Shown piece by piece: positions 27,713 through 34,278 of a stretch of 64,000 bases of DNA. Position numbers and translations under genes: made by a program. Origin of the DNA: Nonomuraea rhodomycinica (lineage in GTDB: Bacteria; Actinomycetota; Actinomycetes; Streptosporangiales; Streptosporangiaceae); the NCBI RefSeq assembly GCF_013363995.1, contig NZ_JABWGO010000009.1, forward strand, positions 62,001 to 126,000. The letters are read 5' to 3'. The number at the start of each line of letters is the position of its first letter. The first letter of the stretch is position 1. The notes under the pieces are model-generated. The model saw nothing but the letters and a program-made list of their open reading frames with translations. It was not told the origin of the DNA and did not search any database.

Positions 27713-28285
27713 TTACGGGAGAGTGCGGAGCCAGTTGGCCAGCAGCCGGTGGCCGTGCTCGGACAGCACCGACTCGGGGTGGAACTGGATGCCCTCGACG
27801 GGGGCCGTGCGGTGGCGCAGGCCCATGATGACGCCGTCCGCGGTGCGGGCCGTCACCTCCAGCTCGTCCGGCACCGTGCCGGGACGCACGGCGAGGGAGT
27901 GGTAGCGGGTCATCCGCACCGGCGAGGGCAGCGACGCGAACACGCCCCGCCCGTCGTGGGAGATCGCGCTGGTGCGGCCGTGGACGATCTCGGGCGCGCG
28001 TTCGACGGTGGCGCCGTAGGCGTGGGCGATGGCCTGGTGCCCGAGACAGACGCCGAGCAGCGGCCGGCGCTCCTCGGCGGCCCGGAGCACCAGGGGCACG
28101 CTGACGCCCGCGGCCTCGGGCGTGCCGGGCCCCGGGCTGATGACGACGCCGTCGAAGCCGGCGGAGTCGGTCACCGCCACCTCGTCGCGCGGGCGCACGT
28201 CGCACGTGGCGCCCAGCTCGCGGAGGTACTGCACGATGGTGTGGACGAAGCTGTCGTGGTTGTCCACCACCAGCACACGGGTCAT
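27713..28285 (-). CDS. pabA: Aminodeoxychorismate/anthranilate synthase glutamine amidotransferase
   Basis: A 190-residue class I glutamine amidotransferase. The catalytic triad is visible: nucleophile in LLGVCLGHQAI (Cys near 79), and His-Pro-Glu in IQFHPESVL (about 170). The oxyanion loop SPGPGTP is intact. It supplies ammonia to PabB or TrpE for folate or tryptophan synthesis; the aminotransferase partner is not in this window. The call as pabA follows the M. tuberculosis locus (beside pknB). ATG 28285 overlaps the stop of a 52-residue membrane protein gene by ATGA. Confidence 0.93.
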   Translation of the reverse strand: MTRVLVVDNHDSFVHTIVQYLRELGATCDVRPRDEVAVTDSAGFDGVVISPGPGTPEAAGVSVPLVLRAAEERRPLLGVCLGHQAIAHAYGATVERAPEIVHGRTSAISHDGRGVFASLPSPVRMTRYHSLAVRPGTVPDELEVTARTADGVIMGLRHRTAPVEGIQFHPESVLSEHGHRLLANWLRTLP

Positions 28286-28440
28286 TGCGTAACGGTCACC
28301 TCGTCCAGCGTCACCAGGGGTTCGAGCAGCGGGAACACCCGGTACCACAGTACGGCCACCACGATGCCGGCCAGCACGGCGGCCATGAGCGCCTTGGCCG
28401 GCTTGGGACCGGGGAGCCTTCGCCAGATCCAGCCGTACAC
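28282..28440 (-). CDS. 52-residue single-pass membrane protein between sortase and pabA
   Basis: A small gene: GTG at 28440, TGA at 28284-28282. The product begins MYGWIWRRLPGPKPAKALMA, has one hydrophobic helix (MAAVLAGIVVAVLWY, about 19-33), and ends with the acidic LEPLVTLDEVTVTQ. It starts 4 bases after the sortase stop and overlaps the pabA start by ATGA, so tight packing on both sides argues it is real and translated. The basic N-terminus predicts N-in, C-out topology. I do not know a function. Its position, fitted between class E sortase and pabA, suggests an accessory role at the division or wall-growth site. Confidence 0.78.
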   Translation of the reverse strand: MYGWIWRRLPGPKPAKALMAAVLAGIVVAVLWYRVFPLLEPLVTLDEVTVTQ

Positions 28441-28444
28441 GTGA

Positions 28445-29131
28445 TCAGACCTTCCTGAGCTCGACGCGGTCGAGCACCCCGTGCACGATGTAGCGCTGCG
28501 CGGCGGAGTACTCGGGATGGCAGGTGGTGAGCGTGATGAACGCCTTGGAGGGCTTGCGGTCGGGTTTGCCGGGCACCGGGGCGATGACGTCCAGGTCGGT
28601 CGGCAGCACGACCTCGTGGTAGGTCACGCGGTAGGTGTAACGGGCCTCGCGCGCGTCGACGACGATCTCGTCGCCCCGCTTGAGCTCGTCGATCTCGTTG
28701 AACGGCGCGCCGTAGGTGGTGCGGTGGCCGGAGACGACGAAGTTGCCCGTCTGGCCGGGCATGGCGGTGCCGGGGTAGTGGCCGGGCCCCTTGCGCAGGT
28801 GCTCGGTGGTCACGCCCTCGATCACCGCGTACTTGTAGTCGTCGCCCAGCCGGGGGATGCGCAGCAGCGCCACCGCGTGACCGAGCTTGATCTTCTTCAG
28901 CCGCTTCGGCTTGTCCTCGCCCTGCGGGCCCGGGTCCGCCTGCTCACGCGCCAGCTCCTGCTCCAGCAGCGGCTGCTCGCGGTCGGTGTAGGCGCCCGTC
29001 CCCCAGAGCAGGTAGGCGCAGAACAGCAGGAGTACGAGGCCCGCGGTGATGCACAGCTCTCCCGCGGCCCGGAACGTGGCCCTCACCACATCAGCGTAAG
29101 CGCGCGACCACACTCCGTGAGGGATCGCCAT
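28445..29131 (-). CDS. Class E sortase
   Basis: About 228 residues: one N-terminal transmembrane helix (ELCITAGLVLLLFCAYLLWGT), a charged linker, then the sortase beta-barrel. Catalytic His in VSGHRTTYG, Cys in LTTCHPEYSAAQRYIVHG, with the conserved Arg in the same stretch. Class E sortases recognise LAXTG-type signals and attach proteins to peptidoglycan in high-GC Gram-positives. No obvious LAXTG substrate is encoded nearby. The start is uncertain: ATG 29131 with GAGGA close by, an upstream TTG at 29167, or a downstream GTG just before RATFRAAGEL. Divergent from crgA. Confidence 0.93.
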   Translation of the reverse strand: MAIPHGVWSRAYADVVRATFRAAGELCITAGLVLLLFCAYLLWGTGAYTDREQPLLEQELAREQADPGPQGEDKPKRLKKIKLGHAVALLRIPRLGDDYKYAVIEGVTTEHLRKGPGHYPGTAMPGQTGNFVVSGHRTTYGAPFNEIDELKRGDEIVVDAREARYTYRVTYHEVVLPTDLDVIAPVPGKPDRKPSKAFITLTTCHPEYSAAQRYIVHGVLDRVELRKV

Positions 29132-29229
29132 CTTCCTCGCGTGGCGACTATCCTGGCCCAGTCTCAACTACGCTTATCGAAGAGCCTGTGGACGATCCGG
29201 AAGCCCAGGCGCTCAGCAGGAGTCATCCA

Positions 29230-29478
29230 GTGCCCAAGTCGAAGACGCGCAAGAAGGCGGTCTACACGCCGCCGCAGAAGTCCCAGCAGGTCAAGATCAG
29301 CCCTCGCTGGCTGGCGCCGACGATGGTGGCGTCGTGGATCATCGGCATCCTGTGGATCGCCACCTACTACGTCGCCCCGCAGCAGGCGCCGCTGATCAAG
29401 GATCTCCAGGCGTGGAACCTGCTGATCGGGTTCGTCTTCATCATCTTCGGTGTGGTGCTCTCCACCCGCTGGCGTTAG
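29230..29478 (+). CDS. crgA: CrgA: cell-division membrane protein
   Basis: An 82-residue CrgA with the conserved start MPKSKTRKKAVYTPP and two transmembrane helices (about 25-47 and 58-80) ending in STRWR. CrgA binds FtsZ, FtsI and FtsQ and restrains Z-ring formation in Streptomyces or recruits PbpA in mycobacteria. GTG at 29230 was chosen because AGGAG lies 7 bases upstream and the protein then begins at the family's conserved first residue; a longer frame from 29188 adds 14 unconserved residues. Divergent from the sortase gene. Confidence 0.95.
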   Translation: MPKSKTRKKAVYTPPQKSQQVKISPRWLAPTMVASWIIGILWIATYYVAPQQAPLIKDLQAWNLLIGFVFIIFGVVLSTRWR

Positions 29479-29528
29479 ATCTTTCCACAGTCTTTTCCAC
29501 ACCCTGGGGACACCGGGTCACCGATCGT

Positions 29529-30389
29529 TCACCCCATGGTGCCGGTGATGGCCGTGGTCCGCAGCGCGACGAGCGCCACCAGGACGACCAGTGCCCCCGC
29601 GAGCGCCAGCGCGTGCCACAGGAGCCGGTTGCTCCGGGGCGCGTAGGCGAGCGCGGCGGCGACGGCCGAGCCGGTGATCAGTCCGCCGATGTGGCCGGTC
29701 CAGCTGATGCCCGGCACCACGAAGGTGATCACCAGGTTGATGCCGATGAGCACCGCGAGGTAGCGCACGTCGAGCTTGAGCCTCCGGCCGACCAGGAACG
29801 CCGCGCCGAACAGGCCGTAGATGGCCCCGGAGGCACCTACCGAGGGCTGGTTGAGCGGGTCGAGCCAGTAGCCGAGCACCGAGCCGCCGAGCGCGCTGAG
29901 CAGGTAGAGGGCGAGGTACCGGCCGTGGCCGAAGGCGCGCTCCAGGCTGGGTCCGAGGACGTAGAGCGCCCAGCAGTTGAACAGGACGTGCATCAAACTG
30001 CCGTGGACGAACGCGCCGGTGATCAGCCGGTGGTACTCGCCGAGCCGCGCCACCCCGTTGGGCCACATCATGAGCTGGCTCGTGATGCCCTCGTTGGTGA
30101 GCTGCTGGATGCCGAACACCACGACGTTGAGCCCGAGCAGGATCCACGTCACGTACGGCGTGCCGACCACCGCGCCGCCGAACGTGGACCTCGCCTGCCG
30201 CAGCCCCTTGTTGCCCTCGGCCACGCACTCGGGGCACTGGAAGCCCACGGCGGCGTCGCGCATGCAGTCGGGGCAGATGGGCCGTTCGCAGCGCTGGCAG
30301 CGGACCCAGGTCTCGCGCTCGGGGTGCCGGTAACAGGTGGGCACCGCCTCCGCGGGCTGCTCCGGGGGCAGGGGCGGCTGGCTGGTCAT
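29529..30389 (-). CDS. Rhomboid-family intramembrane serine protease
   Basis: A 286-residue rhomboid with an N-terminal zinc-binding B-box-like motif (CYRHPERETWVRCQRCERPICPDCM... CPEC, about 19-55) followed by six or seven helices. Catalytic Ser in GASGAIYG (about 187) and His in GHIGGLITG (about 236). The conserved HGSLMHVLFNCWAL segment before the active site is present. It cleaves substrates within the membrane; the targets are unknown. In actinobacteria such proteases sit close to crgA and ppiA. The cyclophilin gene is upstream on the same strand with a hairpin in between. Confidence 0.94.
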   Translation of the reverse strand: MTSQPPLPPEQPAEAVPTCYRHPERETWVRCQRCERPICPDCMRDAAVGFQCPECVAEGNKGLRQARSTFGGAVVGTPYVTWILLGLNVVVFGIQQLTNEGITSQLMMWPNGVARLGEYHRLITGAFVHGSLMHVLFNCWALYVLGPSLERAFGHGRYLALYLLSALGGSVLGYWLDPLNQPSVGASGAIYGLFGAAFLVGRRLKLDVRYLAVLIGINLVITFVVPGISWTGHIGGLITGSAVAAALAYAPRSNRLLWHALALAGALVVLVALVALRTTAITGTMG

Positions 30390-30425
30390 GCCCGCAGCCT
30401 ACGGCCTCGCCGACCGTGCCGCGTG

Positions 30426-30447
30426 CGCCCCGCCCGCGCGCGGGGCG
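30426..30447 (-). terminator. Hairpin between cyclophilin and rhomboid genes
   Basis: CGCCCCG and CGGGGCG pair over 7 bp around an 8-base GC-rich loop, 45 bases past the cyclophilin stop. Likely a terminator or attenuator ahead of the rhomboid gene. Confidence 0.4.
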
Positions 30448-30492
30448 TCGCGGTCCGCGGGCCTGGCCGGCCCCTGCGTCCCCGGCCGGGCC

Positions 30493-31029
30493 TCAGCCCT
30501 GGACGCGGTCGATCGTCACCGACTCCAGCACGACGTCCTCGACCGGGCGGTCGTTGCGGCCGGTGCGGGTCTTGGCGATCGCGTCCACGACCTCCTGGCC
30601 CTCGACGACCTCGCCGAAGATGGTGTGCCGGCCGTTCAGGTGCGGCGTCGGCACGACAGTGATGAAGAACTGCGAGCCGTTGGTGCCCTTGCCGAAGCGG
30701 ATGCCGGCGTTGGCCATGGCGAGCAGGTACGGGCGGTTGAAGTAGAGGTCCGGGTGGATCTCGTCGTCGAACTCGTAGCCCGGGCCGCCGATGCCCTGGC
30801 CGAGCGGGTCACCGCCCTGGATCATGAAACCGGAGATCACCCGGTGGAAGATCGTGCCGTCGTAGTACTTGCCGGTGCTCTTCTCGCCGGTGCCCGGGTG
30901 CGTCCACTCGCGGCCGCCCTCGGCGAGCTCGACGAAGTTGCGGACGGTCTTGGGCGCCTGGTTCGGGAAGAGTTCGACCTTGATGGTGCCGTGATTGGTC
31001 TGCAGGTTTGCGATCAGCTTCTCAGCCAC
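30493..31029 (-). CDS. ppiA: Peptidyl-prolyl cis-trans isomerase (cyclophilin)
   Basis: A 178-residue cytoplasmic cyclophilin. Active-site signatures: YYDGTIFHRVISGFMIQGGDPLGQG (catalytic Arg in FHRV), GTNGSQFFIT, and the HTIFGEVVEGQEVVDAI end. It assists protein folding and corresponds by position to M. tuberculosis ppiA near crgA. GTG at 31029 gives the family's usual VAEKLIANLQTNHG start, with a GGGGGG stretch about 10 bases upstream; longer frames to 31236 add nothing conserved. Confidence 0.94.
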   Translation of the reverse strand: MAEKLIANLQTNHGTIKVELFPNQAPKTVRNFVELAEGGREWTHPGTGEKSTGKYYDGTIFHRVISGFMIQGGDPLGQGIGGPGYEFDDEIHPDLYFNRPYLLAMANAGIRFGKGTNGSQFFITVVPTPHLNGRHTIFGEVVEGQEVVDAIAKTRTGRNDRPVEDVVLESVTIDRVQG

Positions 31030-31186
31030 GAGACAGCTGCCCCCCTCTATACACAGGGTTGGTTCTGTGGTCTTTTGTTGACTATGGCCGTTCGGCCTCC
31101 GGGCCATCCTCCCACGGCTCGTCATGATTGAGCCGCCTTCTACCGGGAAGGTCAGGCTCGGGGCCCCAACGACAGGGGAGGTTGTC

Positions 31187-31729
31187 GTGTCCCTGACACT
31201 GAGGAAACGCCGCGTGGTCATAGAGGTTCCCGCCACGTGGATGGGCCGGATGAAGGCCCGGGCCGTCCAGACCGGCCAGCGTGTTACACCGATGGCGGAT
31301 CAGGCCAGGATGATGGCCGACCAGGCGAAGGTCATGGCCGACCAGGCCAGGACGAGCGCCGCCCAGCGGATCGAGGACGCCCGTTACTGGGCGGCCCCGG
31401 TGCTGGAGGACGCCGCGCATCGGGTGGAGGACCAGCTCGCTCCCAAGGTCAGCTCGATGCTGACCGCGGCCGCCGAGAAGATCGACCCGACGCCCGCCAG
31501 ATCGCGGCGTTGGCCGATCATGGTTCTGATCACCGGTCTCGCTGTGGGCGCGATGGGTTACATGGCCTATCGCCGCAACGCGCAGCAGTGGACGGAGCAG
31601 ATGAAGGACTCCGCGTCCGACGCGTCGCGTTGGGTGAGTGAGAAGGCGGACAAGACCGCCCAGTCCGCGGAGAACGCCGCGTCCACCGTCTCGGAGAAGG
31701 CGGACGAGGCAGCGCACAAGACGCAGTGA
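31187..31729 (+). CDS. Membrane protein with repetitive amphipathic helices (DUF5324-like)
   Basis: A 180-residue protein: a basic N-terminus, near-repeats MADQARMMADQAKVMADQAR (about 37-56), a helical stretch containing EDARYWAAPVLEDAAHRVEDQLAPK, one transmembrane helix (WPIMVLITGLAVGAMGYMAY, about 108-127) and a C-terminal charged helix with repeats of SEKADKTAQSAENAASTVSEKADEA, resembling apolipoprotein- or LEA-like 11-mers. GTG at 31187 follows GGGGAGG by about 6 bases. A similar protein family (DUF5324) occurs near this locus in Streptomyces; assignment is tentative. Possible membrane-surface binding. Followed by a strong terminator. Confidence 0.75.
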   Translation: MSLTLRKRRVVIEVPATWMGRMKARAVQTGQRVTPMADQARMMADQAKVMADQARTSAAQRIEDARYWAAPVLEDAAHRVEDQLAPKVSSMLTAAAEKIDPTPARSRRWPIMVLITGLAVGAMGYMAYRRNAQQWTEQMKDSASDASRWVSEKADKTAQSAENAASTVSEKADEAAHKTQ

Positions 31730-31734
31730 ATCAG

Positions 31735-31779
31735 CGCGAAAGTGCGCCCCCGAGCTGAGGGGGGCGCACTTTCGCGTTT
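31735..31779 (+). terminator. Intrinsic terminator with 17-bp stem
   Basis: CGCGAAAGTGCGCCCCC (31735-31751) pairs perfectly with GGGGGCGCACTTTCGCG (31760-31776) and is followed by TTT. Six bases after the stop codon. The best intrinsic terminator in the window. Confidence 0.9.
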
Positions 31780-31831
31780 CCCGGCCCGTTCCTCGTTGAC
31801 TCCGTACCAAGCGCTTGTTAGAACCGGCGGC

Positions 31832-32917
31832 ATGAGCCTGTCACCGCTCGACGACTACCCGGTCCACCAGGCCGCCCAGGTCATGCGGCACGTGACCACC
31901 TCCGACCGCAACTTCTACGACCGCTACTACTTCAACTGCCACGCCGGCACGGACGACCTGATGCTGATCGTCGGCCTGGGCCAGTACCCCAACCTCGGCG
32001 TCACCGACGCGTTCGCCTGCGTGCGCCGCCGCGGCGCGGGCGACGACCTGCACCGGGTGGTGCGCGCCTCCCGCGAGCTCGGCGCCGACCGGATGGACAC
32101 CGGGATCGGCCCGTTCCGGGTCGAGGTCATCGAAGGGCTCGAACGGCTGCGCGTGGTGCTGGAGCCGAACGAGCATGGCCTGTCCTTCGACCTGACCTGG
32201 ACGGGCACGATCCCGGCGACGCTGGAGCCCCGGCACTTCCTGCGCTGGCAGGAGCGGGTCATGTTCGACTCCGTCCGGCTCGCGCAGACCGGGCGCTGGA
32301 GCGGGCACATCCGGGTCGGGTCCGAGGAGATCCCCGTCACCCCGGACCGCTGGCTGGGCACCAGGGACCGGTCCTGGGGCATCAGACCGGTCGGCGAGCC
32401 CGAGCCTCCGGGCGTCCAGGCGAAGAACCCCGGCACGTTCTACTGGCTGTACGCGCCGATGATGTTCGACGACCACGCCATCCTCTGCATCGTGCAGGAG
32501 GACGAGCGGGGCCGCCGGGTGCTGGAGGAGGCCACCCGGGTGTGGTCGGACGGCCGGGAGGAGGAGTACCTCGGCCGGCCCGAGTACCGCCCCGTGTACG
32601 CACCCGGCACCCGCGACGTGGTCGAGGCCACCATCACCTTCGCGCCGCCCGGAGGCAAGCCCTTCGACGTCCGCTGCACCCCGCTCCTGCCGGTCCACCT
32701 CATGGTCGGCACCGGGTACGGCCTGGAGCCGGACTGGAAGCACGGCATGTACCAGGGCGCCGGGCCCGTCGTGCAAGGGGTCACCTACACGCTGCCGGCC
32801 GACGCCGCCCGCATGTGGGGCATGGTGGACGCCGTGGGCCGCTTCGAGTACGACGGCCTGGTGGGGCACGGCCTGTTCGAGTACTGGGCGCTCGGCCCGC
32901 ACCCGTCGTTCGCCTGA
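31832..32917 (+). CDS. Conserved hypothetical protein, lipocalin/AttH-like
   Basis: A 361-residue cytoplasmic protein with no signal peptide. Beta-rich segments such as RDRSWGIRPVGEPEPPG, FYWLYAPMMFDDHAILCIVQ and HGMYQGAGPVVQGVTYTLPADAARMWGMVDAVGRFEYDGLVGHGLFEYW recall the CrtC/AttH-like two-domain lipocalin proteins (DUF7064/DUF7065-type unknowns) of actinobacteria. Those are often found near fatty-acid or steroid genes; none is adjacent here. The family call is tentative. ATG at 31832 has only a weak ribosome site. Monocistronic, between a terminator and a convergent exported protein. Confidence 0.75.
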   Translation: MSLSPLDDYPVHQAAQVMRHVTTSDRNFYDRYYFNCHAGTDDLMLIVGLGQYPNLGVTDAFACVRRRGAGDDLHRVVRASRELGADRMDTGIGPFRVEVIEGLERLRVVLEPNEHGLSFDLTWTGTIPATLEPRHFLRWQERVMFDSVRLAQTGRWSGHIRVGSEEIPVTPDRWLGTRDRSWGIRPVGEPEPPGVQAKNPGTFYWLYAPMMFDDHAILCIVQEDERGRRVLEEATRVWSDGREEEYLGRPEYRPVYAPGTRDVVEATITFAPPGGKPFDVRCTPLLPVHLMVGTGYGLEPDWKHGMYQGAGPVVQGVTYTLPADAARMWGMVDAVGRFEYDGLVGHGLFEYWALGPHPSFA

Positions 32918-32932
32918 CCGGGCCCCGGGCCG

Positions 32933-33472
32933 CTACTTGTCGCCCGCCTCGCAGGTCACGGTGGCGGCCGGGGCCGTCACGCCCTTGGGCGGCGCGCCGT
33001 CGGGCCCGTCCGCCGGGAGGGCGGGCACGGCCGGCACGGCGTCCAGGATCTCGCCCTCCTTGACCTTCCGTCCGTCCTGGATCCACGCCTTCTCGTCGTC
33101 CTCGATCCGCGCGGCGCCCGCCTCGTCCGCGGGCTCGGCCCGCTCGACGTGCATCCGCGGCGTGCCCTCGGGGAGGGCCTTGGCGAGCTTCTCCGCCTCC
33201 TCGGGCGAGAGCGGCTTCCGCTCGATCCTGGTCATCTTGCCCGGCTCCACCGGCTCGCCCTCGGAGATGACGACCCTGCCGTCCTTCAGCTTCTCGACCT
33301 TGACGGCCTTGGCGGCCTTCGCCAAGCGCACCACCTGGCCGTCGCCGGTCCGGCAGACGATCGTGACGTCCGGCACCGGGGCCGGGGTCTCGTCGGCCAT
33401 GGCGGACCCGCTCAGGATCGACAGCGCGAGGACGCCCACCGCGCCCATGATCCCGACACGCCTCTTGAACAT
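32933..33472 (-). CDS. Exported protein of unknown function
   Basis: A 179-residue protein with a signal peptide (MFKRRVGIMGAVGVLALSILSGSAMA, cleavage near 26). The mature part is highly charged and Lys/Glu-rich and is bounded by two cysteines in similar contexts (VTIVCRTGDG near the N-terminus, ATVTCEAGDK at the C-terminus), suggesting one disulfide that closes the molecule. No known domain recognised. AGGGAG 6 bases before ATG 33472. It is divergent from an OmpR-type regulator with paired direct repeats in the shared promoter, so it is probably a member of that system's regulon. Confidence 0.72.
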   Translation of the reverse strand: MFKRRVGIMGAVGVLALSILSGSAMADETPAPVPDVTIVCRTGDGQVVRLAKAAKAVKVEKLKDGRVVISEGEPVEPGKMTRIERKPLSPEEAEKLAKALPEGTPRMHVERAEPADEAGAARIEDDEKAWIQDGRKVKEGEILDAVPAVPALPADGPDGAPPKGVTAPAATVTCEAGDK

Positions 33473-33533
33473 GGAATCTCCCTCTCGTGGAAGAGATCGA
33501 GCGATCTGACGGACCGAACAGTGGCCCGTCGTA

Positions 33534-33583
33534 CCTGAAGCGAGCCTGAACACAGCCGAAATGATCTTCAGGTTGGCTTTAGG
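33534..33583. promoter_or_regulatory. Paired direct repeats, probable OmpR-type regulator sites
   Basis: Four near-identical hexamers: CCTGAA at 33534 and 33545, and TTCAGG at 33567 with TTTAGG at 33578. Each pair is spaced exactly 11 bp, one DNA turn, as OmpR/PhoB-type dimers bind; the two pairs face each other. They lie in the 134-bp divergent region between the exported protein and the response regulator. Confidence 0.7.
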
Positions 33584-33606
33584 TGGCGTACGGCACGCTG
33601 GTCGGC

Positions 33607-34278
33607 GTGCGGGTCTTACTGGTGGAGGACGAGCGGCGGCTGGCCGGCCTCGTCCGGGACGGGCTGTCGGGCGAGGGGTTCGCGGTCGACGTGGCCCACG
33701 ACGGCCGCGACGGGCTGTGGATGGCCACGGAGCACGCCTACGACGTGATCGTCCTGGACGTGATGCTGCCCCGGATGAACGGCTACACCGTGTGCGCGCG
33801 GCTGCGCGAGGCCGGGAACTGGACGCCGATCATGATGCTCACCGCCAAGGACGGCGTCTACGACGAGGCCGAGGCGCTCGACACCGGCGCCGACGACTAC
33901 CTGTCCAAGCCGTTCTCGTACGTGGTGCTGCTGGCGAGGCTGCGCGCCCTGGTGCGGCGGGGCGGCAGGGAGCGGCCGGTGTCGATCACGGTGGGCGACC
34001 TCGTGCTCGACCCGGCCGGGCTGCGCTGCCGCAGGGGCGAGGTGGAGATCGCGCTGACGCCGAAGGAGTTCGCGGTGCTGCACGGGCTGGCGCGGCGGCC
34101 GGGCGAGGTGGTCTCCAAGAGCGAGCTGCTGGCCCAGGCGTGGGACTTCGCCTACGACGGCGACCCGAACATCGTCGAGGTCTACATCAGCGCGCTCCGC
34201 CGCAAGATCGACCAGCCGTTCGGCCGGTCTTCGCTGATCACGGTGCGAGGCGCCGGTTACCGCCTGGAGGCGACATGA
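33607..34278 (+). CDS. OmpR-family response regulator
   Basis: A 223-residue regulator. Receiver domain (1-115): acidic pair in LLVEDE, phospho-acceptor Asp in IVLDVMLPRMNGY (near 51), LTAKDG and DYLSKPFSYVVLLARLRAL lysine. Winged-helix DNA-binding domain (about 130-220): LTPKEFAVLHGLARRPGEVVSKSELLAQAWD and the NIVEVYISALRRKID recognition helix. GTG at 33607 starts just before VRVLLVEDE; a GTG at 33583 is possible and no strong ribosome site is seen for either, so the transcript could be leaderless. The kinase start overlaps the stop (ATGA). Confidence 0.95.
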   Translation: MRVLLVEDERRLAGLVRDGLSGEGFAVDVAHDGRDGLWMATEHAYDVIVLDVMLPRMNGYTVCARLREAGNWTPIMMLTAKDGVYDEAEALDTGADDYLSKPFSYVVLLARLRALVRRGGRERPVSITVGDLVLDPAGLRCRRGEVEIALTPKEFAVLHGLARRPGEVVSKSELLAQAWDFAYDGDPNIVEVYISALRRKIDQPFGRSSLITVRGAGYRLEAT

